A stretch of DNA of 64,000 nucleotides, taken from NCBI GenBank assembly GCA_026005015.1, contig BPKG01000001.1:1492501-1556500 (forward strand). The letters are read 5' to 3'. Position numbers and translations under genes: made by a program. The notes beneath the pieces are model-generated. The model made no database searches, was not told the DNA's origin, and saw only the letters and a list, made by a program, of their open reading frames with translations. Each line of letters starts with the position of its first letter. The first letter of the stretch is position 1. The DNA is from Burkholderiales bacterium. Lineage in GTDB: Bacteria > Pseudomonadota > Gammaproteobacteria > Burkholderiales > UBA6910. Below are positions 24,057-34,139 of this stretch, piece after piece.

Positions 24057-25063
24057 GCGAGCTTGAGCGCCCGCACGCAGGCCTTTTCCTCCTGCACGGT
24101 CTTGTCGAGGAGCTTGGTGAGGGCGTAGACCGCGTCGATGTGGGGCGAGGGAGTGTCGGTCATGCGCCCAAGCTCCACCACCGCCCCCACCAGGGCGTCC
24201 ACCTCCAGGGGCCGACCGGCTTCCAGGTCCTGGAGCATGGAGGTCTTGTGCTTGCCCACCTTCTCGGCGCCGGCGATGCGCTTCTCCAGGGGCACGCGGA
24301 AGTGGATGTTGAGCTTATGGGCGATGGCCTGGGCCTCGGTCATCATCTTCGCCGCCAGGTCCCGGGTGAGGGGGTACTGGCAGATGTCCACCAGGGTGGA
24401 ATGGGTGAGGGCGCTGATGGGGTTGAAGGTGAGGTTGCCCCACAGCTTGAGCCAGATCTCGGAGCGGATGTCGGGCAGGATGGGGGACTTGAAGCCGGCC
24501 CGGGTGAAGGTCTCGGACACGCGCCTCGCCCGCTCGGTCTCGGAGCCGTCCAGCTCGCCGATGGGGAAGCGGTCCCCCTCGATGTGCCGGATCACCCCCG
24601 GCGCGGCGATCTCGCTGGCGGGATAAACGACGCAACCCAGGATCCGCTCCGCCTCGATGTTCTTCACGCACACCCCGCCCGGGTCCACCGACTGCACGAT
24701 GCGCCCCTCCAGGGGGCCGCCGTGGCGCTGGAAGTACCAGAAGGGGATGCCGTTCTGGGTCGGCACGACGATGGTCTGGGGCCCGAACATGGCCCGTAGG
24801 TCCGACGCCACCGGAGGAAGCTGGTGGGCCTTCATGCCCAGGATCACCAGATCCTGGACGCCCGCCTCGGCCATGGCGCTGGTCGCCTTAACGTTCTTCG
24901 CCACGTGCTCGGTGCCATCGTGCATGACGAGCTTGAGGCCGTTTTTCTTGATCGCCTCCAGATGGGCGCCCCGGGCGATGAGGGTCACGTCCTCGCCCGC
25001 CAGCGCCAACTTGACGCCCAAATAGCCGCCGATGGCGCCCGCACCCACAACGCAAATCTTCAT
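24053..25063 (-). CDS. panE: 2-dehydropantoate 2-reductase (ketopantoate reductase family)
   Basis: A 336-residue NADPH-dependent reductase. The N-terminal Rossmann motif is [16 protein letters not shown]; later GMKAHQ (the conserved active-site Lys region), PTQNGIPFW and [14 protein letters not shown] mark the ApbA/PanE fold. The expected role is pantoate synthesis for CoA, although distant paralogues act on other 2-oxoacids. It is convergent with trpC and the stop codons overlap by 4 bases. Confidence 0.85.
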   Translation of the reverse strand: MKICVVGAGAIGGYLGVKLALAGEDVTLIARGAHLEAIKKNGLKLVMHDGTEHVAKNVKATSAMAEAGVQDLVILGMKAHQLPPVASDLRAMFGPQTIVVPTQNGIPFWYFQRHGGPLEGRIVQSVDPGGVCVKNIEAERILGCVVYPASEIAAPGVIRHIEGDRFPIGELDGSETERARRVSETFTRAGFKSPILPDIRSEIWLKLWGNLTFNPISALTHSTLVDICQYPLTRDLAAKMMTEAQAIAHKLNIHFRVPLEKRIAGAEKVGKHKTSMLQDLEAGRPLEVDALVGAVVELGRMTDTPSPHIDAVYALTKLLDKTVQEEKACVRALKLA

Positions 25064-25333
25064 TGCATCCCCCGTCTTGGCTGTTGTTTCAGGAAATTCC
25101 AGATGGCCGGATGGACATCATGCCAGGGCCCGCTGACCCGCTCCCGCCGGGAAGTCCCCGGAGGCCGTCTTCTACCCTTAAGCCCTGGAGCGCAGTGGAG
25201 TGTGGTGGAGCGGGCCGCGCCGGAAATTGACCGCGGTCAATTTTTCATATCAGCAAAAATAGATAATCCTTATGGAATGCATCATGCAAGTTTATCATCG
25301 CCCTCGGTGCCCGCCCTGCCGTCCGGACCTTCC
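25064..25333. other. Intergenic region upstream of panE and the tRNA gene
   Basis: About 270 bases with no credible gene. It includes a perfect 18-base palindrome (25225-25242) followed by an AT-rich patch (25240-25300) that stands out from the GC-rich context. Confidence 0.5.
25225..25242. promoter_or_regulatory. Perfect 18-base palindrome
   Basis: AATTGACCGCGGTCAATT lies about 160 bases upstream of panE and 135 bases upstream of the tRNA gene. The half-sites TTGAC/GTCAA are reminiscent of FNR/CRP-class boxes, although the consensus TTGAT-N4-ATCAA is not met exactly. It could also act as a short hairpin followed by TTT. Confidence 0.4.
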
Positions 25334-25363
25334 TTGACAGCCCTCGAGGGCGGCTGGCATAGT
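25334..25363 (+). promoter_or_regulatory. Promoter of the tRNA gene
   Basis: A consensus TTGACA (25334-25339) is followed after 18 bases by CATAGT (25358-25363). A start near 25370 would give a short 5' leader before the tRNA at 25377. Confidence 0.65.
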
Positions 25364-25376
25364 TTCGCCCCTCCGT

Positions 25377-25452
25377 GGCGAATTAGCTCAGTGGTTAGAG
25401 CAGCGGAATCATAATCCGTTGGTCCGGGGTTCGAATCCCTGATTCGCCACCA
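25377..25452 (+). tRNA. tRNA with CAU anticodon, probably tRNA-Ile2 (lysidine type)
   Basis: A 76-base cloverleaf with a 7-bp acceptor stem (GGCGAAT/ATTCGCC), D-loop TAGCTCAGTGGTTAGAGCAG, anticodon arm CGGAATCATAATCCG with CAT, T-arm GGGGTTCGAATCCC and an encoded CCA end. CAT can mean elongator Met or, after lysidine modification, Ile (AUA). The AGTGGTTAGAGCAG and TTGGTC signatures match the Ile2 type I recall from other proteobacteria better than elongator Met; it is not initiator-like. Confidence 0.93.
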
Positions 25453-25604
25453 GCGCTTCCGATTCCAGGTCTTTCCAGATCCCGCCCACCCTTCCGCCCG
25501 ACCGTCTGCCCTATCTCTCGGTCCCGCAACCGTCTGGGAGGGTTCCCGAGCGACCGGTCCGCCGCCGATTGCGAGCAGGCCCGCCAGCGTGCTATCGTAA
25601 GCCC

Positions 25605-25925
25605 ATGCGGTTAGGTTCTATCCTCTTGTTTATCCTGTTTTTTTCCGTGAGCGGAGGCGCCTCCGCGCAGCGCATATTGCCCGCGGAGGCTGCCCTGGGC
25701 AAAGTGGACGCCTTCGAATATCCCCACGCCAAGATCGCCGGCAAGACCTATCGCCTCGCCCCGGGCGCCAGGATCTTCGATTCCTGGAATCGTGTCGTGA
25801 TGCCCCCGGCCCTTCCGCAGGACGCCCGGGTGCTGTACCTGGTGGACGGCAACGGGGATTTGTCCCGTGTGTGGCTGCTCACTCCCGAGGAGCTCGCCCG
25901 GGAGGAGCTCAAGCGGCGCCGGTAA
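25605..25925 (+). CDS. Exported hypothetical protein
   Basis: A 106-residue protein with a signal peptide ([20 protein letters not shown] then AQ). The mature domain has [16 protein letters not shown] and [19 protein letters not shown]. The pattern is reminiscent of small periplasmic proteins found beside miaB in betaproteobacteria, but no named family is recognised. It lies 14 bases upstream of miaB and may be co-transcribed with it. Confidence 0.75.
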   Translation: MRLGSILLFILFFSVSGGASAQRILPAEAALGKVDAFEYPHAKIAGKTYRLAPGARIFDSWNRVVMPPALPQDARVLYLVDGNGDLSRVWLLTPEELAREELKRRR

Positions 25926-25938
25926 CGCTTCGATTCCC

Positions 25939-27273
25939 GTGGGCGGCAAGGTTTACATCAAGACGTTCGGCTGCCAGATGAACGAGTACGATTCGGCCAA
26001 GATGGCCGACGTGCTTCGGGCGGCGGAAGGGTTGCAGCCGACCGACGATCCGGCGGAGGCCGACCTCATCCTTTTCAACACCTGCTCGGTGCGGGAGAAG
26101 GCCCAGGAGAAGGTGTTCTCCGATCTGGGCACCGTCAAGCACCTGAAGCGCCACCGGCCGGGGATGCTGATCGGGGTGGGGGGCTGCGTGGCGAGCCAGG
26201 AGGGGGAGCGCATCATCGCCCGGGCCCCCTACGTGGACCTGGTGTTCGGCCCCCAGACCCTGCACCGGCTGCCCCAGCTCATCCGGGCCCGCCGGGAAAC
26301 CGGCCGGCCCCAGGTGGACGTGTCGTTTCCGGAGGTGGAGAAGTTCGACGCCCTGCCGCCCCCGGGCGTCAAGGGGGCGAGCGCCTTCGTCTCCATCATG
26401 GAGGGCTGCAGCAAGTACTGCAGTTTCTGCGTGGTGCCCTACACCCGGGGGGACGAGGTCTCCCGCCCCTTCGAGGACGTGCTGGCGGAGGTGGCGTCCC
26501 TGGTGGACCAGGGGGTGCGGGAAGTGACCCTCCTCGGCCAGAACGTGAACGCCTACCGGGGCGCCATGAGCGACGGGGAAACGGCGGACCTGGCTCTGCT
26601 GTTGCGCTACTTGGCGGAGCTTCCCGGCTTGGAGCGCATCCGTTTCACCACGTCCCACCCGCGGGAGTTCACCCAGCGGCTGATCGACGCCTTCGCCCAG
26701 ATCCCGAAGCTGGCGGGCCACGTGCACCTGCCCGTGCAGTCGGGCTCGGACCGGGTGTTGGCCGCCATGAAGCGGGGCTACACGGTGCTCGAGTACAAGT
26801 CCATCCTCCGGCGCCTGCGCGCCGCGCGGCCGGGCATCTCCATTTCGTCGGATTTCATCGTAGGCTTTCCCACCGAGACGGAGGCCGACTTCGAGGCGAC
26901 GCTGCGGCTCGTGGAAGAAGTGGGCTTCGACGCCAGCTTCAGCTTCGTCTACAGCCCGCGGCCGGGAACCCCCGCGGCGGAGCTGCCGGACCCGACCCCG
27001 CAGGCGGTGAAGCTCGAGCGCCTGGCCCGGCTGCAGGCGCTGATCGATGCCCAGGCCCAGGCCTTGAGCCGCGCCATGGTGGGCACCGAGCAGCGCGTCT
27101 TGGTGGAGGGACCCTCCAAGAAGGATCCGACGGAACTCCAGGGCCGCACGGAAAACAACCGGGTGGTGAACTTCCCGGGCCATCCGCGCCTGATCGGCCG
27201 GTTCGTCCACGTGAGCATCACGGCCGCCCTGCCCCATTCCCTCCGAGGCAGGCTTGCCTCACTACCGAATTGA
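25939..27273 (+). CDS. miaB: tRNA-2-methylthio-N6-dimethylallyladenosine synthase MiaB
   Basis: A 444-residue radical-SAM methylthiotransferase that adds a methylthio group at A37 of tRNAs. The N-terminal cluster motif [15 protein letters not shown], the radical-SAM motif CSKYCSFC and the C-terminal TRAM domain ([20 protein letters not shown]) are visible. The start is set at GTG 25939, as family members begin at this Gly-Lys-Val-Tyr stretch; no ribosome-binding site decides it. The stop overlaps the TTG start of phoH. Confidence 0.95.
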   Translation: MGGKVYIKTFGCQMNEYDSAKMADVLRAAEGLQPTDDPAEADLILFNTCSVREKAQEKVFSDLGTVKHLKRHRPGMLIGVGGCVASQEGERIIARAPYVDLVFGPQTLHRLPQLIRARRETGRPQVDVSFPEVEKFDALPPPGVKGASAFVSIMEGCSKYCSFCVVPYTRGDEVSRPFEDVLAEVASLVDQGVREVTLLGQNVNAYRGAMSDGETADLALLLRYLAELPGLERIRFTTSHPREFTQRLIDAFAQIPKLAGHVHLPVQSGSDRVLAAMKRGYTVLEYKSILRRLRAARPGISISSDFIVGFPTETEADFEATLRLVEEVGFDASFSFVYSPRPGTPAAELPDPTPQAVKLERLARLQALIDAQAQALSRAMVGTEQRVLVEGPSKKDPTELQGRTENNRVVNFPGHPRLIGRFVHVSITAALPHSLRGRLASLPN

Positions 27274-28226
27274 AGTCCGCCGTCCTCGAACTGTCCTTCA
27301 CCCCGCCCGACAACCAGCGCCTGGCCAACCTGTGCGGCGCCCTGGACGAGAACCTGCGCCAGATCGAGGTGGCCCTGGACGTGACCATCGCCCGGCGCGG
27401 CGAGCATTTCAAACTGAGCGGCGCGCCGGAGCGGGCCGATCTGGCGGCCCGGGCGCTGCGCACTTTTTACGACCAGGCCCAGCATCATTTGAGCGCGGAA
27501 GACATCCAGTTGGGGCTGGTGGAGGTGATGAGCCCGGCCCCCGGGACGGCGCGGCCGCTGGAGTCGCCACCCCTAGTGACCCGGCGCGCCGACCTGCACG
27601 GCCGCACGCCCCGCCAGGTGCAATACCTGCGCCAGATCCAGGAGCACGACATCACCTTCTCCATCGGTCCGGCAGGCACGGGCAAGACCTACCTCGCGGT
27701 GGCGAGCGCCGTGGACGCCCTGGAGCGGGACCGGGTCAAGCGCATCGTGCTCACCCGGCCGGCGGTGGAGGCGGGCGAACGGCTGGGCTTCCTGCCCGGG
27801 GATCTCGCCCAGAAGGTGGATCCCTACCTGCGGCCCCTGTACGACGCCCTGTACGAGCTCATGGGGTTCGACCGGGTGGCGAAGCTGTTCGAGCGGGGAG
27901 CGATCGAGATCGCGCCCCTCGCCTACATGCGGGGTCGCACCCTCAACCACTCCTTCATCATCCTGGACGAGGCCCAGAACACGACGCCCGAGCAGATGAA
28001 GATGTTCCTCACCCGCATCGGCTTCGCCACCAAGGCGGTGATCACCGGCGACGTGACCCAGATCGACCTCGCCCGGGGACAGAAAAGCGGGCTGGTGGAA
28101 GCCCAGGAGGTGCTCGCCGGCGTGCGCGGCATCGCCTTCACCGTGTTCCAGGCCGAGGACGTGGTGCGCCATCCCCTGGTGCAGCGCATCGTCCAGGCCT
28201 ACGACGAGTATGCCAAGCGGCAGTAG
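27270..28226 (+). CDS. phoH: PhoH family ATPase
   Basis: A 318-residue PhoH-like (YbeZ-type) ATPase with Walker [12 protein letters not shown] (about residues 132-142), Walker [13 protein letters not shown] and an N-terminal KH-like segment. It is linked to ribosome/RNA quality control through its neighbour YbeY. The start is TTG overlapping the miaB stop (TTGA); ybeY begins before its stop codon. The operon miaB-phoH-ybeY-corC-lnt matches the order in many proteobacteria. Confidence 0.93.
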   Translation: MKSAVLELSFTPPDNQRLANLCGALDENLRQIEVALDVTIARRGEHFKLSGAPERADLAARALRTFYDQAQHHLSAEDIQLGLVEVMSPAPGTARPLESPPLVTRRADLHGRTPRQVQYLRQIQEHDITFSIGPAGTGKTYLAVASAVDALERDRVKRIVLTRPAVEAGERLGFLPGDLAQKVDPYLRPLYDALYELMGFDRVAKLFERGAIEIAPLAYMRGRTLNHSFIILDEAQNTTPEQMKMFLTRIGFATKAVITGDVTQIDLARGQKSGLVEAQEVLAGVRGIAFTVFQAEDVVRHPLVQRIVQAYDEYAKRQ

Positions 28227-28722
28227 GCGCCCGGCGCCGTTCTCCCTCTCGGTCCAATACGCCACCGCTCGACCAGGGGTGCCCAGCCGCAGCCAGTTCC
28301 GCCGCTGGGTCGGCCGCACGCTCCAGCGGCCCGCGGCCATCGTGATCCGCGTGGCGGACGAGCCCGAGGCCCGGGCGCTCAACCAGCGCTTCCGCGGCAA
28401 GGACTACGCCACCAACGTCCTCACCTTCCCCTACCCAGAGTTCAAGCCTCTACGCGGCGACATCGTGCTGTGCGCGCCCGTAGTGGAGCGGGAAGCGCGG
28501 GAGGCGGGCAAGCCAGTCCTGGCCCATTACGCCCACCTCACGGTCCACGGCGTGCTGCACCTGCAGGGCCACGACCATCAGGGCGAGGACGAAGCGACCA
28601 GGATGGAACTCCTGGAGTCCCAGATCATGCGGGCGCTCGGCTACGCCGACCCTTACGGGCCGGAAGCGCCCAGACGCAAGGCACGAACAGCCCATGGAGA
28701 AATAGATGGAAGAAGTCGATAA
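28210..28722 (+). CDS. ybeY: Endoribonuclease YbeY
   Basis: A 170-residue zinc-dependent RNase for 16S rRNA 3' maturation and ribosome quality control. The zinc motif HGVLHLQGHDH (H-x3-H-x5-H) and the DYATNVLTFPYPE motif are intact. It overlaps phoH by 17 bases and corC by 17 bases, so translation is tightly coupled. The C-terminal 20 residues are longer and more basic than usual. Confidence 0.95.
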   Translation: MPSGSRRPAPFSLSVQYATARPGVPSRSQFRRWVGRTLQRPAAIVIRVADEPEARALNQRFRGKDYATNVLTFPYPEFKPLRGDIVLCAPVVEREAREAGKPVLAHYAHLTVHGVLHLQGHDHQGEDEATRMELLESQIMRALGYADPYGPEAPRRKARTAHGEIDGRSR

Positions 28723-29533
28723 GCCCGGCTGGCTCGAGCGCTTGTCGGCGCTCATCATGCGCGAGCCTGAGGACCGGGAGAGCCTCGTGCAATTGCTCCA
28801 TTCGGCCTACCGGCGCAACCTCCTGGACGCCGACGCCTTGAGCATGATCGAGGGAGTGATCCAGGTCTCGGAGATGCCCGTGCGCGAGATCATGATCCCG
28901 CGCTCCCAGATGCAGATGATCGACATCGAGTCGACGCCGGAGGAGATGACCGCCTTCGCCATCGAAACCGCCCATTCCCGCTTTCCGGTCTACGACGGCC
29001 ACAAGGACAACGTGATCGGCATCCTGCTCGCCAAGGATCTGCTGCGCTTCTACGCCGGCGAGGAGTCCAGCGTGCGCGCCATGCTGCGCCCGGCGGTGTT
29101 CATCCCCGAGTCGAAGCGGCTCAACGTGCTGCTCAAGGACTTCCGCAGCAACCGCAACCACATGGCCATCGTGGTGGACGAGTACGGGGGCGTGGCGGGG
29201 CTGGTGACCATCGAGGACGTGCTGGAGCAGATCGTCGGCGAGATCGAGGACGAGTACGACTACGAGGAGGCCGGCGACAACATCATCCGCGACAAGGACG
29301 GGCGCTATCGCGTCAAGGCCACCACGGAGATCCAGGACTTCAACGCCGCCCTGGGCACCCGGTTCAGCGACGAGGAGTACGACACCGTGGGCGGGCTGGT
29401 GCTGTCCCTGTTCGGGCGCCTGCCCCGGCGGGGCGAGTCGGTGAGCGCCGACGGGGTCAAGTTCCAGGTCCTGCGCGCCGACAGCCGCCGGCTGCACACC
29501 CTGCTGGTCGAGCGGCTCCAGGACGAGGCATGA
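28706..29533 (+). CDS. corC: CorC/HlyC family CBS-domain protein
   Basis: A 275-residue cytoplasmic protein with two CBS domains (from VREIMIPRSQM to DEYGGVAGLVTIEDVLEQI) and a C-terminal transporter-associated CorC_HlyC domain (EEYDTVGGLVLSLFGRLPRRG). It is usually linked to Mg/Co efflux. It sits between ybeY and lnt, with a 4-base overlap into lnt. Confidence 0.93.
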   Translation: MEEVDKPGWLERLSALIMREPEDRESLVQLLHSAYRRNLLDADALSMIEGVIQVSEMPVREIMIPRSQMQMIDIESTPEEMTAFAIETAHSRFPVYDGHKDNVIGILLAKDLLRFYAGEESSVRAMLRPAVFIPESKRLNVLLKDFRSNRNHMAIVVDEYGGVAGLVTIEDVLEQIVGEIEDEYDYEEAGDNIIRDKDGRYRVKATTEIQDFNAALGTRFSDEEYDTVGGLVLSLFGRLPRRGESVSADGVKFQVLRADSRRLHTLLVERLQDEA

Positions 29534-31089
29534 CGGCGGCGCACCGGTCGCTTCCCCGCTTCCGCTCCGCCTCCCGCGCCCGCAGCCTGTGGACGCTGGC
29601 CGGCGCCTTCGCCCTGGGGGCGGTGGCGGTCGCCGGCTACGCCCCGTTCCACGCCTTCTTCCTCGCGCCCCTGGCGCTCGCCCTGCTGTTCGCCCTTTGG
29701 GGCGTGCTGCCACGCCCGGGAGCCGCCGCGGCCGCCGGCTTCGCCTTCGGGCTGGGGCTCTTCGGCGTGGGCGTGAGCTGGATCTGGGTGAGTCTGCACG
29801 TCTTCGGCGGCATGCCGGCGCCGCTCGCCGCCCTCGCCACCCTGCTCTTCTGCGCGCTGCTCGCCCTCTTTCCCGCCCTGGTGGGCTGGCTGCAGGCCAT
29901 GGTACCTGTCCCGCCGCTCCGGCGCACGGCGCTTCTCATCCCGGGCCTGTGGGTGACCGTCGAATGGCTGCGGGGCTGGCTCTTCACCGGCTTTCCCTGG
30001 CTGGCGGTGGGCTACTCCCAGATTCCCGAAAGCCCTCTGGCCGGCTACGCGCCGGCGGCGGGGATTTACGGCGTCGGGCTCGCCGTGGCGGTCACCGCCG
30101 GGCTCGCCGCGGCGGTGCTGCTCGCCGCCGCCCGGCGGCTTCGCTTCTCCCCCGGGCTGCCGCTCGCCGTGGCGGCGGGTGCCGGCCTGTGGCTCGCCGG
30201 CCAGGCGCTGAAAAGCGTGACCTTCACCTGGCCGGTCACGGAACCAGTGAAAGTGACCCTGGTCCAGGGCAACGTGCCCCAGGAGCTCAAGTGGCGGGAG
30301 GAGCGGGTGGCGGCCACCCTGCGCCAGTACCTGGCGGCGGTGCAAAGGGCGTCCGGTACCCTGGTGATCCTGCCCGAGACGGCGTTGCCCCTGTTCTATC
30401 ACCAGGTGCCGGAAGCCTACTGGACCGAGCTCACCGCCTCCGTGGCGAGCCGGGGCGGCGACCTGCTGGTGGGCATGCCGGAGAAGCCCGATCCCGACGG
30501 CGAGGTCTATTACAACAGCGTGGTGACCCGGGGCAGCTCCCCTCCCCAGGCTTACCGCAAGTCCCATCTGGTCCCCTTCGGCGAGTTCATCCCCCCGGGC
30601 TTCGGCTGGGCGATGAAAGCCCTCAGCATCCCGCTCACCGATTTCTCCCGGGGCGATCCGTGGCAGCGGCCGCTCCAGGTGGCCGGCCAACAGGTGGCGG
30701 TCAACATCTGCTATGAAGACGCGTTCGGGGAGGAAATCATCCGCCAGCTTCCCGGGGCGACGCTCCTTGCCAACGTGAGCAACGACGCCTGGTTCGGGGA
30801 TTCCTTCGCCCTCTGGCAGCATCTGCAGATGTCCCAGGCCCGAGCCCTGGAGACCGGCCGCTACATGCTGCGGGCCACCAACACAGGCGTAACCGCAGTG
30901 ATCGATCCCAAAGGGCAGGTGGTAGCGCAGGCGCCGGTGCACGAGGAAGCCCTGGTAGAAGCCGAAGTCCGGGGCTACGGGGGCGAGACCCCCTACGTGC
31001 GCTGGGGCAACGCGCCCGCCCTCCTTCTCGCCCTGGCCGCCTGCGCCGCGGCGTTGCTCTCCCGGCCGCGCCGACGGGAACCGTTCTGA
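29530..31089 (+). CDS. lnt: Apolipoprotein N-acyltransferase
   Basis: A 519-residue inner-membrane enzyme that adds the third acyl chain to lipoproteins. Several N-terminal membrane segments (about residues 15-210) precede a nitrilase-like periplasmic domain. The catalytic triad is visible: E283 in PETALP, K344 in YRKSHLVPFGEF and C394 in NICYED. A final membrane segment and RPRRREPF follow. The start overlaps corC (ATGA). Confidence 0.97.
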   Translation: MTAAHRSLPRFRSASRARSLWTLAGAFALGAVAVAGYAPFHAFFLAPLALALLFALWGVLPRPGAAAAAGFAFGLGLFGVGVSWIWVSLHVFGGMPAPLAALATLLFCALLALFPALVGWLQAMVPVPPLRRTALLIPGLWVTVEWLRGWLFTGFPWLAVGYSQIPESPLAGYAPAAGIYGVGLAVAVTAGLAAAVLLAAARRLRFSPGLPLAVAAGAGLWLAGQALKSVTFTWPVTEPVKVTLVQGNVPQELKWREERVAATLRQYLAAVQRASGTLVILPETALPLFYHQVPEAYWTELTASVASRGGDLLVGMPEKPDPDGEVYYNSVVTRGSSPPQAYRKSHLVPFGEFIPPGFGWAMKALSIPLTDFSRGDPWQRPLQVAGQQVAVNICYEDAFGEEIIRQLPGATLLANVSNDAWFGDSFALWQHLQMSQARALETGRYMLRATNTGVTAVIDPKGQVVAQAPVHEEALVEAEVRGYGGETPYVRWGNAPALLLALAACAAALLSRPRRREPF

Positions 31090-31138
31090 CATAAAAAACC
31101 GCCGGACCGCGTAAAATAACAATTTTTTTGCGGCTTCC

Positions 31139-32023
31139 ATGCTCACCTTTCAGCAGGTCATTCTCAAGCTCCAGGAATACTGGGACCGGCAGGGCTGCGT
31201 GCTGCTGCAGCCCTACGACATGGAGGTGGGCGCGGGCACGTCCCACACCGCCACTTTCCTGCGGGCCCTGGGACCGGAGCCTTGGAACGCGGCCTACGTC
31301 CAGCCGTCCCGGCGGCCCAAGGACGGCCGCTACGGCGAGAATCCCAACCGCCTGCAGCACTACTACCAGTACCAGGTGGTGCTGAAGCCTTCGCCGCTCC
31401 ACATCCAGGACTTGTACCTGGACTCCCTGGCCTACCTGGGCATCGATCCCCGCAGGAACGATGTGCGCTTCGTCGAGGACAACTGGGAAAACCCCACCCT
31501 GGGCGCCTGGGGACTGGGCTGGGAGGTGTGGCTGAACGGCATGGAGGTGACCCAGTTCACCTATTTCCAGGAGGTGGGCAGCCTCCCGTGCCGCCCGGTC
31601 ACCGGGGAGATCACCTACGGGCTGGAGCGGCTCGCCATGTATCTCCAGGGCAAGGAGAGCGTGTTCGACCTGGTGTGGACCGATGGGGTCACCTACGGCG
31701 ACGTCTATCACCAGAACGAGGTGGAGCAGTCCCGGTACAACTTCGAGCAATCCAACGTGCCCTGGCTCTTCTCCCAGTTCGACGGCTTCGAGGCGGAGGC
31801 CAAGCGCCTCATCGAGGCGGGGCTACCCCTGCCCGCCTACGAGATGGTCCTCAAATGCTCCCACACGTTCAACCTCCTGGACGCCCGGGGCGCCATCTCG
31901 GTCACCGAGCGCGCCGCCTACATCGCCCGCATCCGCACCCTCGCGCGCCTGGTGGCCCAGGCCTATTACGCCTCCCGGGAGGCGCTGGGCTTCCCGATGC
32001 TGAACCAGGCCAAGGCGGCGTGA
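31139..32023 (+). CDS. glyQ: Glycine--tRNA ligase alpha subunit
   Basis: A 294-residue class II synthetase alpha subunit with the conserved [19 protein letters not shown] start and the motif [20 protein letters not shown]. It is followed 3 bases later by glyS; both form the heterotetrameric GlyRS. A short AT-rich leader (31090-31138) precedes it and may carry its promoter (AAAATAACAAT). Confidence 0.98.
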   Translation: MLTFQQVILKLQEYWDRQGCVLLQPYDMEVGAGTSHTATFLRALGPEPWNAAYVQPSRRPKDGRYGENPNRLQHYYQYQVVLKPSPLHIQDLYLDSLAYLGIDPRRNDVRFVEDNWENPTLGAWGLGWEVWLNGMEVTQFTYFQEVGSLPCRPVTGEITYGLERLAMYLQGKESVFDLVWTDGVTYGDVYHQNEVEQSRYNFEQSNVPWLFSQFDGFEAEAKRLIEAGLPLPAYEMVLKCSHTFNLLDARGAISVTERAAYIARIRTLARLVAQAYYASREALGFPMLNQAKAA

Positions 32024-32026
32024 GCC

Positions 32027-34096
32027 ATGACCGAGACCCTGCTGGTCGAGATCCTCACCGAGGAGCTGCCGCCGAAGGCGCTGCGGGCGCTGGGGGAGGC
32101 CTTCGCCGAGGGGCTCGCCCGGCGGCTCGGGGAGCTGGATCTGCTGGAGCCCGACAGCCGGGCCATCGGCTACGCCACGCCGCGCCGGCTGGCGGTGGCG
32201 ATCTCCCGGGTGCGGGAGAAGGCACCCGACAAGGCGGTGGAGGTGAAGGGCCCTTATGTCGCCACCGCCCTGGACTCCACGGGCCGGCCCACCCAGGCCC
32301 TCCTGGGGTTCTGCCGCAAGCACGGGGTCGAGCCGGAGGCGCTCGCCCGCGCCACGGACGCCAAGGGCGAGCACTTCGTCTGCCGCAAGAGCGAAAGCGG
32401 CAGCACGCTCGCCGCGGTGCTGGCTACCGCGGTGGAGGAGACGGCCGCCCGGCTGCCGGTGCCGAAGATGATGCGCTGGGGCGCGGGCGAGGAAGAGTTC
32501 GTGCGTCCGGTGCACGGGGTCATCCTGCTCCACGGCGAGCAGGCGATCCAGGGCACGGTCCTGGGGGTGGCGAGCGGGCGCGCCACCCGCGGCCACCGGT
32601 TCCTGGGCGAAGGCCGGCTGGAGATTCCCCACGCCGAGGCCTACGCCGAGCGGCTCGCCGCCCGGGGCTGCGTCATCGCCTCCTTCGACGAGCGCAGAGG
32701 CCGCATCGAGGCCTTGCTCATGGAGGCGGCGGGTCCGCTCAGGCCGGACATGGACGAGGCCCTGCTCGACGAGGTCACCGCCCTGGTGGAGTATCCCGCG
32801 GTCTACGCGGGAAGCTTCGATCCGGCCTTCCTCGCCGTGCCCCAGGAATGCCTGATCCTGTCCATGAAGCAGCACCAAAAGTACTTCCCGCTGCTCGACC
32901 CGGGGACGGGGAGACTGCAGCCCCGCTTCCTCATCGTCTCCAACCTGCGGGTGGACGACCCCCGGGAAATCATTCACGGCAACGAGCGGGTGCTGCGGGC
33001 CCGGCTCGCCGACGCCAAGTTTTTCTACGACCAGGACCGCAGAATACGGCTGGAGGCGCGGGTGCCGCGGCTCGCGGAGGTGGTGTACCACAACCGCCTG
33101 GGCAGCCAGCTCGAGCGGGTGCTGCGCATCCAGAAGCTCGCCGGAAAGATCGCAGAAGCGCTGCGGGCGGATCGAAGCCTCGCGGAACGGGCCGCCTACC
33201 TCTCCAAGGCCGATCTGTTGACCGACATGGTGGGAGAGTTCCCCGAGCTGCAGGGCGTCATGGGCATGCACTACGCCCGCCACGACGGCGAGCCCGAGGC
33301 GGTGGCCCGGGCGATCGAGGCCCACTACCACCCGCGCTTCGCCAACGACACCCTGCCCGAGGATCCCGTGGCCATCGCCGTGGCCCTAGCCGACAAGCTG
33401 GATGCGCTCATCGGCATCTTCGGCATCGGCCTCGCCCCCAGCGGGGACAAGGACCCCTACGCCCTGCGGCGCCACGCCCTGGGGGTGCTGCGTCTCCTGA
33501 TCGAGCGCAACCTGCCCATCGATCTGCGGGCGCTCCTCGCCGACGCCCGCGAGGCCTTCGCTCCAGGCATCATCGCAGCCGGCGTGGAGGCGGAGGTGTT
33601 CGAGTTCATGCTGGAGCGCCTGCGGCACTACCTGCGGGGCCAGGGCTACGAGGCCGATGAGGTGGAGGCGGTGGTGAGCCAGCGGCCGAGCCGCATCGAC
33701 CGGGTGATGCCCCGTATCCAAGCGGTGCGGGCGTTCCGCCGCCTGCCGGAAGCGGAGAGCCTGGCCACGGCCAACAAGCGCATCCAGAACATCCTCAAGA
33801 AGGCGGACGCCGAGGATTGGGCGCCGGAGGCCTCCCTTCTGCGGGAGCCCGCGGAGAAACAGCTCTACCTAGCCACCCGGGAGCTGGCGCCCCGGGTGGA
33901 GGCCCTCATGCAGCGGGGGGACTACACCCAGGCCCTGGCGGCGCTGGCGGGGATCAAGCCCCAAGTGGACACCTTCTTCGACCAGGTGCTAGTGATGGCC
34001 GAGGAGCCGTCCATCCGCTCGAACCGCCTCGCCCTGTTGCGGCAACTGGCGGGGGTGATGAACCAGGTGGCGGACATCTCCAAGCTCGCCGCGTGA
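32027..34096 (+). CDS. glyS: Glycine--tRNA ligase beta subunit
   Basis: A 689-residue beta subunit with the usual start TETLLVEILTEELPPKALRA, the HD-like and DKLDALIGIFGIGLAPSGDKDP stretch, and a C-terminal anticodon-binding domain. It binds tRNA-Gly together with the GlyQ catalytic subunit. Length and motifs are complete. Confidence 0.98.
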   Translation: MTETLLVEILTEELPPKALRALGEAFAEGLARRLGELDLLEPDSRAIGYATPRRLAVAISRVREKAPDKAVEVKGPYVATALDSTGRPTQALLGFCRKHGVEPEALARATDAKGEHFVCRKSESGSTLAAVLATAVEETAARLPVPKMMRWGAGEEEFVRPVHGVILLHGEQAIQGTVLGVASGRATRGHRFLGEGRLEIPHAEAYAERLAARGCVIASFDERRGRIEALLMEAAGPLRPDMDEALLDEVTALVEYPAVYAGSFDPAFLAVPQECLILSMKQHQKYFPLLDPGTGRLQPRFLIVSNLRVDDPREIIHGNERVLRARLADAKFFYDQDRRIRLEARVPRLAEVVYHNRLGSQLERVLRIQKLAGKIAEALRADRSLAERAAYLSKADLLTDMVGEFPELQGVMGMHYARHDGEPEAVARAIEAHYHPRFANDTLPEDPVAIAVALADKLDALIGIFGIGLAPSGDKDPYALRRHALGVLRLLIERNLPIDLRALLADAREAFAPGIIAAGVEAEVFEFMLERLRHYLRGQGYEADEVEAVVSQRPSRIDRVMPRIQAVRAFRRLPEAESLATANKRIQNILKKADAEDWAPEASLLREPAEKQLYLATRELAPRVEALMQRGDYTQALAALAGIKPQVDTFFDQVLVMAEEPSIRSNRLALLRQLAGVMNQVADISKLAA

Positions 34097-34139
34097 CACA
34101 ACCGGTTTAAAATACTTCCGCCATCGAGGAGCGCAGGCC

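Noticed and set aside
31282-33660. A 792-codon open frame across glyQ and glyS in another frame
   Set aside because: It is a GC-driven shadow of two well-matched synthetase genes, with low-complexity Gly/Arg/Pro content.
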